From: UBA1413 sp964461455
Lineage (GTDB): Bacteria > Bacteroidota > Bacteroidia > Bacteroidales > Prolixibacteraceae
Direction of reading: 5' to 3'
Assembly: GCA_964461455.1 (NCBI GenBank)
Contig: CAYWUJ010000023.1
Coordinates: 1-38,478, forward strand
DNA: 38,478 bases
The notes beneath the pieces were generated by a model. It was not told the origin of the DNA. It was given only the letters and a program-made list of their open reading frames with translations, and ran no database searches. The position numbers and the translations under genes are program-made. Of the stretch, positions 1 through 7,892 are shown one piece after another. Every line of letters starts with the position of its first letter. Within the stretch, counting starts at the first letter, position 1.

Positions 1-57
1 CAAGGGCAGGGCCAGCAGTAAAACCATCACGGTGCCGGTGGTCAGTATTCTTTTCAT
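1..57 (-). CDS. N-terminus of an exported protein, cut by the window edge
   Basis: The minus strand opens with an ATG at 57 and stays open for 19 codons to the window edge. The peptide begins MKRILTTGTVMVLLLALPL, which has the basic start and hydrophobic core of a signal peptide. It lies 48 bp downstream of the U32 gene on the same strand, so the two may share a transcript. Only the leader is visible, so no function can be given. The signal-peptide look and the spacing are what is seen; that this is a real gene is inference. Confidence 0.5.
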   Translation of the reverse strand, partial: MKRILTTGTVMVLLLALPL

Positions 58-105
58 AATGGACTTTTTATGTCGCCTGAAGGCAGGCAGAAAGGTATGA
101 AAATT

Positions 106-1368
106 TTAGGTATGAACGTTTGGATCGGTCGTTTTAGCGTCTATATACCTGAATAATTTATCATTTTTCCTGATTTTGACGGGTACGGCCACCGAAACGT
201 AACTGCCCCGGGGGGCCTGGGCGACCGGTTCCGTGGCCGTGCGGATACCGGTGGCGTTAATTTCCACCACGCCGGTGGTGGGACCGGTAATCAGGATTTC
301 ATCGCCCTCGCTGAGGGGGCCTGTTTCCAGCCTGAACTCCGCCACCCCTATTTTGGGGAAGTAGTTGGTGGCCTTTCCCAGGTACAGTTTCCTGCGGGTG
401 GCCTGGCTTCCGTAGTTGTGGCTCCACTCCCCGAGTCTTTGCCCCAGGTAGTAGCCGTTCCAGAAACCCCTGTTGAAAACCATGGCCAGACGGGCATCCC
501 AATGGCTGATTTTTTCATTGCTGAAGGTGCCGCTTTTCCAGGCTTCCACGGCTTCGCGATAGCATTCCGTGACGGTCTTCACATATTCAGGGGCCCGGGC
601 GCGCCCTTCAATCTTCAGCACGGAAACCCCCGCATCCAGTATCTTATTGAGAAAGTGAATGGTCTTCAGGTCTTTGGGCGACATGATATATTCGTTTTCC
701 ACGGCCAGTTGTGCACCGGTCTCCATATCGGCCACCAGGTAACCCCTCCGGCAGGTCTGCAGGCAGTTTCCCCGGTTGGCTGCCGCATTCATTTCATGGA
801 GACTGAGGTAGCATTTTCCGCTCACGGCCATGCAGAGGGCTCCGTGGACGAACATCTCGAGGCGTACCGGGCGACCCGAGGGCCCCTTTAAGCCCTGCTC
901 CCTTATTTTGTCCGATATCTCATGCACCCTGCCCAGGTTGGTCTCCCGCGCCAGCACCATCACATCGGCAAACTGGGCGTAAAACCTGACCGCCTCGAAG
1001 TTGGTGATGTTGACCTGGGTCGACATGTGCACTTCAAGGCCGACCTCCCTGGCGATCATAATCACGGCCATGTCGGCGGCAATGACTGCCGTGACACCTG
1101 ACTCTTTGGCGGAAGTCAGTATTTGACGCACCATGCCGGTCTCATTGTCAAATACTTCGGTGTTCAGGGTCAGATAACTCCTGGCCCCGTGGGCCGCGGC
1201 AATGGCAGCGATACGGGCCATATCGGCAAGGGTGAAGTTGCTGGCCGAACGCGCCCTCATGTTCAGGTGTTCCACCCCGAAATATACCGAACCGGCACCT
1301 CCCTGAAGGGCCGCCATCAGCGACTCATAAGACCCCACAGGGGCCATGATCTCAATATCTCTCTCCAT
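106..1368 (-). CDS. U32 family protein (TrhP/RlhA-like)
   Basis: This 420-residue protein belongs to peptidase family U32. The family signature is present at residues 171-189 (EMFVHGALCMAVSGKCYLS), and four cysteines (C179, C186, C202, C206) are placed as in members that hold an iron-sulfur cluster. The N-terminal two thirds look like the TIM-barrel part and the last ~80 residues like the small beta-barrel often found in U32 proteins. Although named peptidases, characterised relatives TrhP (YegQ) and RlhA act in prephenate-dependent hydroxylation of tRNA or 23S rRNA, so RNA modification is the more likely role. It is divergent from waaA across 132 bp. The exact RNA target cannot be told from sequence alone. 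Confidence 0.88.
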   Translation of the reverse strand: MERDIEIMAPVGSYESLMAALQGGAGSVYFGVEHLNMRARSASNFTLADMARIAAIAAAHGARSYLTLNTEVFDNETGMVRQILTSAKESGVTAVIAADMAVIMIAREVGLEVHMSTQVNITNFEAVRFYAQFADVMVLARETNLGRVHEISDKIREQGLKGPSGRPVRLEMFVHGALCMAVSGKCYLSLHEMNAAANRGNCLQTCRRGYLVADMETGAQLAVENEYIMSPKDLKTIHFLNKILDAGVSVLKIEGRARAPEYVKTVTECYREAVEAWKSGTFSNEKISHWDARLAMVFNRGFWNGYYLGQRLGEWSHNYGSQATRRKLYLGKATNYFPKIGVAEFRLETGPLSEGDEILITGPTTGVVEINATGIRTATEPVAQAPRGSYVSVAVPVKIRKNDKLFRYIDAKTTDPNVHT

Positions 1369-1500
1369 TGACCTGCCCTGATTTTAAGCCGCAAAGATAA
1401 TCAATACCCGAAGGATTCTCCCTGATACGGTGAAACCATGACCTTTTTGCAGCATCCAATTGCATTATTCTTTCTTATTTTGTACCAAATTTGACCAGCT

Positions 1501-2733
1501 ATGAGATTCCTGTATGATTTCGCCCTCTTTTTTTACCATCTGGCCATTAGGGTGGTTTCTCCTTTTCATTCCAAAGCCCGGCTGATGGTGCGGGGGAGGG
1601 TCAATTGGCAGGAGAGTCTCCGGGAAAAGAGAATCCCCGGTGAAAAATATGTATGGATACACTGCGCCTCCCTGGGAGAGTTCGAACAGGGACGCCCCCT
1701 GATCGAAGCCCTAAGAAAGGAACATCCCGGGTTCAGGGTCGCCCTGACCTTCTTCTCCCCTTCGGGATATGAAATCCGGAAAAATTACCCCCTGGCCGAC
1801 CTTGTGGCCTATCTCCCTTTTGACACCCGGCGGAATGCCCGCACTTTCATCTCCCTGCTGCAACCATCGGTCGTCTTTTTCGTCAAGTATGAGTTCTGGT
1901 ACCACTATCTTCATACCCTGCACCAGGAGAAGCTCCCCGTTTACCTGGTTTCAGGAATCTTCCGGAAAAGCCAGCCTTTCTTTGCCGATATGCCCTGGAG
2001 CCAGTGGTACCTGGGATTCCTGAAGAATTTCACCCATCTCTTCCTCCAGGATGAACCTTCGGCATTCCTGCTCAGAAATGCCGGCATTGACCAATGCACA
2101 GTTTCAGGAGATACCCGCTTCGACAGGGTGGCGGCCATCGCAAATAGTTCACAACCCCTGGCACTTGTTGAAAAGTTTTCTGCAGGCAAACAGCTCCTGG
2201 TGGCCGGAAGTACATGGAGGCCTGACGAAGAGCTCCTTGTGCCATTCATTGAGGCCTCGCGGGGGTGGAAGTTTATCATCGCCCCCCATGAGGTTACCCC
2301 CGCTAATGTTAACAGACTCTCACGAATGTTGACAACCCCGCCTCTCCTCTTCAGCCAGGCTACCGAAGAAAATGTGGCCGGCCATGAAGTCCTGATCATC
2401 GACTCGGTGGGGTTGCTCTCCTCGGTATACCGGTATGGAACCATTGCTTATATCGGCGGCGGTTTTGGCGTGGGTATTCACAACATTCTGGAAGCGGCCA
2501 CCTTCGGACTCCCCCTCTTTTTCGGCCCCAATTACCACAAGTTCAGGGAAGCCGTTCAACTCACAGAACAGGGCGCAGCATTCCCTGTCACCACCACGGA
2601 ATCCTTCATGGGCTACCTTTCCCGGCTTACTTCCTCCCCCGGAATCATGGCCAAAACACGCGCAACATTATCGGATTATGTTCAAAATAACCGGGGAGCC
2701 ACCATGAAAATCCTCCAAAAGGCGTTCGCCTGA
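1501..2733 (+). CDS. waaA: 3-deoxy-D-manno-octulosonic acid (Kdo) transferase
   Basis: The 410-residue product matches WaaA/KdtA, the GT30 glycosyltransferase that moves Kdo from CMP-Kdo to lipid A precursor at the inner membrane during LPS synthesis. Visible are an N-terminal hydrophobic anchor (about residues 1-20), the acceptor-side motif WIHCASLGEFEQG with the presumed catalytic base E60, SPSGYE near 86-91, FVKYEFW, and the C-terminal nucleotide-sugar motif IGGGFGVGIHNILEA. Length is normal for the family. It starts 132 bp from the divergent U32 gene and is followed by a 346-bp gap, so it is probably transcribed alone. The Bacteroidetes promoter upstream is not clear: a TATTTTG at 1476-1482 is one base short of the consensus. 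Confidence 0.95.
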   Translation: MRFLYDFALFFYHLAIRVVSPFHSKARLMVRGRVNWQESLREKRIPGEKYVWIHCASLGEFEQGRPLIEALRKEHPGFRVALTFFSPSGYEIRKNYPLADLVAYLPFDTRRNARTFISLLQPSVVFFVKYEFWYHYLHTLHQEKLPVYLVSGIFRKSQPFFADMPWSQWYLGFLKNFTHLFLQDEPSAFLLRNAGIDQCTVSGDTRFDRVAAIANSSQPLALVEKFSAGKQLLVAGSTWRPDEELLVPFIEASRGWKFIIAPHEVTPANVNRLSRMLTTPPLLFSQATEENVAGHEVLIIDSVGLLSSVYRYGTIAYIGGGFGVGIHNILEAATFGLPLFFGPNYHKFREAVQLTEQGAAFPVTTTESFMGYLSRLTSSPGIMAKTRATLSDYVQNNRGATMKILQKAFA

Positions 2734-3079
2734 TCCCCCGGTCTCCCCCCCTTTCCCGTGTTGAAAATTCGGGATATTTACCCCTGAAAAAACCTCGCCA
2801 GCACTTGCTCTTCTCAAATTTATTGTGTATGGTAAAATACATTTTTGGTAAACTTTTTTACCTGAAAAAAATTATAATAAATTGAATGACAGTCAACTAA
2901 CATAACAAAGTTGATAACTTTCTGACTTTTTAAAATGAAAAGTATTCCAAAAATGAAACGCCGTTTCTATCTTGCATAACGAAACCTGAACCACTTGAAA
3001 GGGTCGTTTCATCAAGAGATAGAGAACATTAAAAAATCATAACGCCATCACATCACAAAAGAAATCTAAAAAACTTGCC
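2734..3079 (+). promoter_or_regulatory. Long AT-rich leader upstream of nrdJ
   Basis: This 346-bp gap has no convincing gene. It holds a perfect palindrome GGTAAACTTTTTTACC at 2847-2862, preceded by a direct copy of GGTAAA at 2831-2836. A near-consensus -7 box, TAACTTTC, lies at 2915-2922. Further down, GAAAC occurs at 2955-2959 and 2981-2985 and GTTTC at 2963-2967 and 3006-3010, so alternative hairpins can form, including GAAACG (2955-2960) with CGTTTC (3005-3010). I see neither the conserved B12 box of cobalamin riboswitches nor an NrdR box. A regulatory role is inferred only from the length and the repeats. Confidence 0.35.
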
Positions 3080-5635
3080 ATGTCAGTAAAGGAAGAGGTT
3101 GTTGAGGTCCCGGCGGCCACGAAGATTTATTCACAAGAGGAAGCCATTCAGGCGTCGCTTCGTTATTTCAGGGGGGATGATCTGGCAGCCAGAGTCTGGG
3201 TCAACAAGTACGCTTTGAAAGACTCGTATGGCAAAATTTACGAGTTAACGCCCGACGATATGCACTGGCGGCTGGCCAGGGAAATTGCCCGTATTGAGCA
3301 GAAATATCCCCATCCGCTCTCGGCAAAGCAAATTTACCATACCCTGAAGGACTTTAAGTATATTGTTCCCCAGGGGGGGCCCATGACGGGTATAGGCAAC
3401 AATTTTCAGGTGGCCTCCTTATCGAACTGTTTTGTGGTCGGAAACCAGGGAAATTCCGATTCTTACGGAGGTATCATGAAGATTGACCAGGAGCAGGTGC
3501 AGTTGATGAAACGTCGCGGCGGGGTGGGGCATGATCTCTCCCACATCCGTCCCAAAGGTTCTCCGGTAAAGAATTCCGCGCTGACCTCTACGGGGATCGT
3601 TCCTTTCATGGAGCGTTATTCCAATTCGACGCGCGAGGTGGCCCAGGATGGGCGCCGCGGGGCTCTTATGCTGTCGGTTTCGGTGAAGCACCCCGATGCT
3701 GAAAAATTCATCGATGCCAAGCTGGAACAGGGAAAGGTCACCGGAGCCAATGTTTCGGTAAAGCTGCACGATGACTTCATGAGTGCCGTGGAGAACGAGG
3801 ACAGGTATGTCCAGCATTACCCCATCAGCGGGGAAGACGTGCTCTATAGTCAGGAAATCAACGCCACTGACCTCTGGCGGAAAATTGTCCACAACGCCTG
3901 GAAGTCGGCAGAACCGGGCATTCTCTTCTGGGATACCATCATCAGGGAGTCGATTCCCGACTGCTATGCCGATTTGGGATACCGCACCGTGTCCACCAAT
4001 CCGTGCGGCGAAATCCCCCTGTGTCCTTATGACAGCTGCCGCCTGATCGCCATCAACCTCTACTCTTATGTTGAAAAGCCCTTCACGGCGGAAGCCCGTT
4101 TCGATTTCAACCTCTTCAGGGAACATGTTCATGTGGCCCAGCGGATCATGGACGACATCATTGACCTGGAACTTGAGAAGATCGATGCCATCCTCGAAAA
4201 GATCGACAATGATCCCGAGGGTGATGAGATTAAGCTGGTGGAACGTAATTTATGGTCCAACATCAGGAAGAAGGCGGAGGAGGGAAGGCGCACAGGCATT
4301 GGCATTACCGCGGAAGGAGATATGCTGGCTGCCCTGGGGTTGAAATACGGCACTGACGATGCCACCGACTTCTCGGAAGAGGTGCACAAGACCGTGACCC
4401 TGGAAGCTTACCGCTCTTCTGTTCATCTGGCCGCCGACAGGGGAGCCTTTGCCATTTACAGTACCGAAAGGGAAAAGAACAATCCTCTGATTCGCAGGCT
4501 GAAACTGGCCGACCCCGAGTTGTATGAGGAGATGGCACGGCATGGCCGCCGCAACATCGCCCTGCTGACCATTGCCCCCACGGGAACCACCAGCCTGATG
4601 ACGCAGACCACTTCAGGAATTGAACCGGTTTTCATGCCTGTATACCGCCGTCGCCGCAAGGTCAACCCCAACGATAAGGATGTCAGGGTGGACTTTGTCG
4701 ACGAAGTGGGTGACCACTGGGAAGAATATACCGTCTTCCACCACAAGTTCAAAACCTGGATGGAAGTCAACGGTTTCGACGACCATAAAAAATATTCCCA
4801 GGAAGAACTCGAAGAGATGGTGAAACGCTCGCCCTACTATCAGGCGACCTCCAACGATGTCGACTGGGTGGCCAAAGTCCACATGCAGGGGCGGATCCAG
4901 AAATGGGTCGACCACTCCATCAGCGTCACCATCAACCTGCCCTCCCACGTGTCGGAAGAACTGGTGGGAAAACTCTTCTTCGAAGCCTGGAAAAGCGGAT
5001 GCAAAGGAGTTACCGTATACCGCGACGGCTCCCGGTCAGGGGTGCTCATCTCCGATAAAAAGGAGGAAAGGAAAAAATCTTCGGGATTCCCTACCAAAAG
5101 GCCGGAAATACTGGAAGCCGATGTGGTCAGGTTCCGCAATAACAAGGAAAACTGGGTGGCCTTTATCGGTCTGATCGGAAATATGCCCTACGAGATCTTT
5201 ACCGGTCTGAGCGATGACGAAGACGGCATTCTTCTGCCCCGCTCCGTAACCAAGGGGTATATCATCAAGAACTGGGAGGATGAGGAAAATTCACGCTATG
5301 ACTTCCAGTACATCAACAAACGGGGATACAAGACCACCATCGAGGGTCTCTCCTACAAGTTCAATCCCGTTTACTGGAATTATGCCAAGCTGATTTCCGG
5401 GGTACTCCGCCATGGAATGCCCATTCACAAGGTGGTGGAACTGGTGACCAGTCTCCAGCTCGACAATGAGACCATCAACTCATGGAAGGCAGGGGTGGCC
5501 AGGGCCCTCAAAAAATATATCCCCAACGGGACCATCGCTGAAGATGCCCACTGCGGCGAGTGCGGCTCCAACGAAGTGGTCTACCAGGAGGGATGCCTGG
5601 TGTGCATGTCGTGCGGATCTTCTAAATGCGGATAA
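3080..5635 (+). CDS. nrdJ: Adenosylcobalamin-dependent (class II) ribonucleotide reductase
   Basis: The 851-residue protein is a class II ribonucleotide reductase, which makes deoxyribonucleotides with a cobalamin-generated radical and needs no oxygen. It shows SNCFVV (C117, one of the reducing pair), the active-site NPCGE with N307, C309 and E311, and RRGGVGHDLS and APTGTTSLM segments typical of vitamin-B12-dependent enzymes. The C-terminus carries CGEC...CLVC..C....C (about 827-850), a cysteine-rich tail thought to deliver electrons from thioredoxin and probably to bind zinc. No NrdB- or NrdG-like partner is near, as expected for class II. A long leader precedes it and a strong hairpin terminator follows 26 bp after the stop, so it is likely monocistronic. 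Confidence 0.96.
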   Translation: MSVKEEVVEVPAATKIYSQEEAIQASLRYFRGDDLAARVWVNKYALKDSYGKIYELTPDDMHWRLAREIARIEQKYPHPLSAKQIYHTLKDFKYIVPQGGPMTGIGNNFQVASLSNCFVVGNQGNSDSYGGIMKIDQEQVQLMKRRGGVGHDLSHIRPKGSPVKNSALTSTGIVPFMERYSNSTREVAQDGRRGALMLSVSVKHPDAEKFIDAKLEQGKVTGANVSVKLHDDFMSAVENEDRYVQHYPISGEDVLYSQEINATDLWRKIVHNAWKSAEPGILFWDTIIRESIPDCYADLGYRTVSTNPCGEIPLCPYDSCRLIAINLYSYVEKPFTAEARFDFNLFREHVHVAQRIMDDIIDLELEKIDAILEKIDNDPEGDEIKLVERNLWSNIRKKAEEGRRTGIGITAEGDMLAALGLKYGTDDATDFSEEVHKTVTLEAYRSSVHLAADRGAFAIYSTEREKNNPLIRRLKLADPELYEEMARHGRRNIALLTIAPTGTTSLMTQTTSGIEPVFMPVYRRRRKVNPNDKDVRVDFVDEVGDHWEEYTVFHHKFKTWMEVNGFDDHKKYSQEELEEMVKRSPYYQATSNDVDWVAKVHMQGRIQKWVDHSISVTINLPSHVSEELVGKLFFEAWKSGCKGVTVYRDGSRSGVLISDKKEERKKSSGFPTKRPEILEADVVRFRNNKENWVAFIGLIGNMPYEIFTGLSDDEDGILLPRSVTKGYIIKNWEDEENSRYDFQYINKRGYKTTIEGLSYKFNPVYWNYAKLISGVLRHGMPIHKVVELVTSLQLDNETINSWKAGVARALKKYIPNGTIAEDAHCGECGSNEVVYQEGCLVCMSCGSSKCG

Positions 5636-5661
5636 TAATAATAGCGATTGTAATCAAGCAC

Positions 5662-5693
5662 AAACGGCTGCCCAGAGGGGCAGCCGTTTTTTT
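5662..5693 (+). terminator. Rho-independent terminator between nrdJ and gcvH
   Basis: A perfect 12-bp stem (AAACGGCTGCCC at 5662-5673, its complement at 5678-5689) with an AGAG loop runs into a T-tract to 5693. It ends nrdJ transcription. The convergent gcvH stop codon lies inside the T-tract, so the same hairpin probably serves gcvH from the other side, though the minus-strand tail is poor in T. Confidence 0.93.
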
Positions 5694-6072
5694 ATGCTTC
5701 GACCATCTGACGGTATTCTTCAGGAGTCAGCAATTCTGCCACATCCCCTTCTTCCGCCATCTTGATCCTGATCATCCATCCTTCTCCGTAAGGATCCTGG
5801 TTGACCAGTTCAGGACGGGCGGCCAGGGCCTCGTTGATTTCCACGACCTCTCCGGTTAAGGGCATAAAGAGGTCAGAAACGGTCTTGACCGCTTCCACGG
5901 TGCCAAAGATCTCCCCTTTCTCGAGAGTCTCCCCTTCCGTCTCTATTTCGACGAAAACCACATCGCCCAATTCTCCCTGAGCAAAGTCGGTAATGCCGAT
6001 CACAGCCATTTCCCCTTCGATGCGAACCCATTCGTGTTCCCGGGTAAACTTCAGATTTTCAGGAATTTTCAT
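5692..6072 (-). CDS. gcvH: Glycine cleavage system H protein
   Basis: The 126-residue protein is the lipoyl carrier of the glycine cleavage complex, which shuttles the methylamine group between the P, T and L proteins. The lipoylation site is in GTVEAVKTVSDL with K63 as the modified lysine, and the usual REHEWVR start and GITDFAQGELGDVVFVE segment are present. Length is normal. It is a lone gene here, with no gcvP or gcvT in the window. It is divergent from tsaE, and converges on nrdJ with a shared terminator. A minus-strand TAATTTTA upstream differs from the -7 consensus by one base. Confidence 0.97.
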   Translation of the reverse strand: MKIPENLKFTREHEWVRIEGEMAVIGITDFAQGELGDVVFVEIETEGETLEKGEIFGTVEAVKTVSDLFMPLTGEVVEINEALAARPELVNQDPYGEGWMIRIKMAEEGDVAELLTPEEYRQMVEA

Positions 6073-6110
6073 AATTGATTGGTGTTTAATTTTTTTGGTA
6101 AAATTAAGCT

Positions 6111-6118
6111 TATTTTTG
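6111..6118 (+). promoter_or_regulatory. Bacteroidetes -7 element for tsaE
   Basis: TATTTTTG is an exact TAnnTTTG match, 24 bp before the tsaE start codon. The nearest TTTG (6094-6097) is spaced too closely (13 bp) to be a standard -33 box, so only the -7 part is well supported. It also argues against any tsaE start further upstream. Confidence 0.5.
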
Positions 6119-6142
6119 TATTATTGTATAAATGCTCTGTCA

Positions 6143-6577
6143 ATGTTTGAGAGAAACCACATCACCTCAGGGGAGTTACGGGAAGTCGCCGCGGAGTTGA
6201 TCACTGCCTTCCCGGAAGAAAGGGTCTTTGCCTTTTACGGTAAGATGGGCGCCGGAAAGACCACCTTTATCAGGGAGGTCTGCCTTTTCCTGGGGTCTTC
6301 CGACATGGTCACCAGCCCCACTTTTGCCATCATCAACGAATACCAGACTTCCGGGGGCGAGCCCCTTTACCATTTTGACTTTTACCGCCTGAAGGAGCTG
6401 GCCGAAGCTTATGACCTGGGGTATGAGGATTATTTCTTCAGTGGCTGTTATTGCCTGATCGAGTGGCCCGAAAAAGTCACCCCACTGCTTCCCCCGGAAC
6501 ATGTGGAGGTGACCCTGACGGAAGACGGGGTGACCACACGAACCATCAAAGCCCAAAAGGCCGGAGCGCAATTTTGA
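6143..6577 (+). CDS. tsaE: tRNA t6A biosynthesis ATPase TsaE
   Basis: The 144-residue protein is TsaE (YjeE), the P-loop ATPase that works with TsaB and TsaD to make N6-threonylcarbamoyladenosine at A37 of ANN-decoding tRNAs. The Walker A motif is GKMGAGKTT (33-41), followed by the family motifs SPTF (58-61), HFDFYR (77-82) and IEWPEK (106-111). The frame is open upstream into gcvH, but ATG 6143 is chosen because it gives the normal family length and follows a -7 promoter box. The alanine-dehydrogenase-like gene begins 47 bp after its stop on the same strand and may be co-transcribed. Confidence 0.96.
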   Translation: MFERNHITSGELREVAAELITAFPEERVFAFYGKMGAGKTTFIREVCLFLGSSDMVTSPTFAIINEYQTSGGEPLYHFDFYRLKELAEAYDLGYEDYFFSGCYCLIEWPEKVTPLLPPEHVEVTLTEDGVTTRTIKAQKAGAQF

Positions 6578-6624
6578 TAATTCATGCATTGGATGTAACT
6601 TTATCTCTCAACCGAAACGACGCC

Positions 6625-7845
6625 ATGACAAATAAAGATAAGAACAGGACAGGGATGCCGGTCTCCCGGAGCATGCTGCTTCCCCGGGAGGAGATGCTGG
6701 AATTGCGGCAGCGGGAGAAAAAGATCGTCATTGGGATTCCTTCCGATGATGAAAAGGTGGAGTACCGTGTTCCCCTGACTCCCCAGGCCGTCGATTTGCT
6801 GGTTTCCCATGGCCATGAGATTACCCTGGAGAGTGGTGCCGGCAGCCATGCCAGCTATTCCGACAGGGAATACGCCGAGGCGGGGGCCAGGGTCATCAAG
6901 GATAAGGGGGAGGTGATGCAGTGCGACATCATACTGAGGGTAGCCCCTTTTGATGCCCGGGAAACAGCCCTGCTGAGGGGCAACCAGGTGGTCATCTCCA
7001 ACATGCAGATACAGTCGCACTGCCTCGAGTCCATCGAAAAGCTGATGCAGAAAAAGATGACCTGCATTGCCTACGAATATCTTGAAAATGAGCATGGATT
7101 TCTTCCCTTTGTGCATCAAATGAGCCAGATTTCCGGGATTACCTCGATTACCATTGCCAGTGAGTATTTGAGTACCTCACGGGGAGGCAAGGGGGTTCTT
7201 TTTGGGGATGTGACGGGGATCACGCCCGCCGAGATGGTCATCATCGGTTCGGGCACGGCTGCCGAGTTTGCGGCCCGTGCGGCCCTCAGCCTGGGAATCA
7301 TCGTCAAGGTCTTCGACACTTCCGTGGAGCGGCTGAGCCGGCTGGAGGAAAAACTGGGAACGAGGATTTTTACCTCTGTTTTTTATCCCAAGGTGCTGAA
7401 GAAAGCTTTGCTTTCAGCCGATGCCGTGGTGGGAGCACAGCCTTTCAATGAAACGCCGGCATTCCGGGTCACTGAAGAGATGGTGCAGAATATCAAGGAA
7501 GGGGCCATTATCATTGACCTGAACGCCAGCCAGGGAGGGTGCTTCGAGACCACCCGCCTTACCGACCTGAAAAATCCCGTTTTCCGCAAACACGGGGTGG
7601 TTCACTATTGTGTCCCCAATGTCCCTTCACTGGTGGCCCGCACAGCCTCCATATCGCTGAGCAACATCCTGATTCCCGAGCTTCTGGCCATTGGTGACAG
7701 CGGTGGGGTCGACCATTATATCAAATCATCACAGGGTTTTCGCAGGGGCGTGTACCTCTACCACGGAATCCTCACCAATAAGGATGTCGGCGATCAGTTT
7801 AACCTGCCGGTCAAGGATATCGATCTGCTGCTGGCAGCCTTCTGA
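6625..7845 (+). CDS. ald: Alanine dehydrogenase / transhydrogenase-alpha-like protein
   Basis: The 406-residue protein has the N-terminal AlaDH/PNT domain (KIVIGIPSDD...EYRVPLTPQA, from residue 33) and the NAD-binding domain (VIIGSGTAAEFAARAA, 205-220). It resembles proteins annotated in Bacteroidetes as alanine dehydrogenase, which also carry this ~30-residue N-terminal lead with PREEMLE. Canonical enzymes interconvert alanine and pyruvate. Two points are odd: the region matching KVKEP, with the substrate-binding lysine, reads LRVAPF, and the place of the catalytic histidine reads SNMQIQ. The third glycine of the nucleotide motif is alanine. The start at 6625 avoids a long overlap with tsaE. 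Fold is sure; the reaction is not. Confidence 0.8.
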   Translation: MTNKDKNRTGMPVSRSMLLPREEMLELRQREKKIVIGIPSDDEKVEYRVPLTPQAVDLLVSHGHEITLESGAGSHASYSDREYAEAGARVIKDKGEVMQCDIILRVAPFDARETALLRGNQVVISNMQIQSHCLESIEKLMQKKMTCIAYEYLENEHGFLPFVHQMSQISGITSITIASEYLSTSRGGKGVLFGDVTGITPAEMVIIGSGTAAEFAARAALSLGIIVKVFDTSVERLSRLEEKLGTRIFTSVFYPKVLKKALLSADAVVGAQPFNETPAFRVTEEMVQNIKEGAIIIDLNASQGGCFETTRLTDLKNPVFRKHGVVHYCVPNVPSLVARTASISLSNILIPELLAIGDSGGVDHYIKSSQGFRRGVYLYHGILTNKDVGDQFNLPVKDIDLLLAAF

Positions 7846-7892
7846 CTCCCGCCTCCCGGGGGCTAACCAGTTGATGCCCGGTCACGGTAAGG

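Noticed and set aside
1476..1482. TATTTTG before waaA as a -7 box
   Set aside because: One base shorter than TAnnTTTG and with poor spacing from the TTTG at 1446-1449; too weak to list as a promoter.
2734..3079. Cobalamin riboswitch before nrdJ
   Set aside because: Looked for because the enzyme needs B12, but the conserved B12 box and GCCACTG-type core are not seen; only a covariance search could exclude a divergent form.
5993..6142. Upstream extension of tsaE
   Set aside because: It would overlap gcvH and its promoter region; the family length and the -7 box support 6143.
6451..6624. Upstream extension of the alanine-dehydrogenase-like gene
   Set aside because: It would overlap tsaE by more than 120 bp with Arg/His/Pro-rich sequence unlike the family.
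7846..7892. Inverted repeat GCCTCCCGGGGGC between the alanine-dehydrogenase-like gene and pulA as terminator
   Set aside because: No loop of workable size and no T-tract on either strand.
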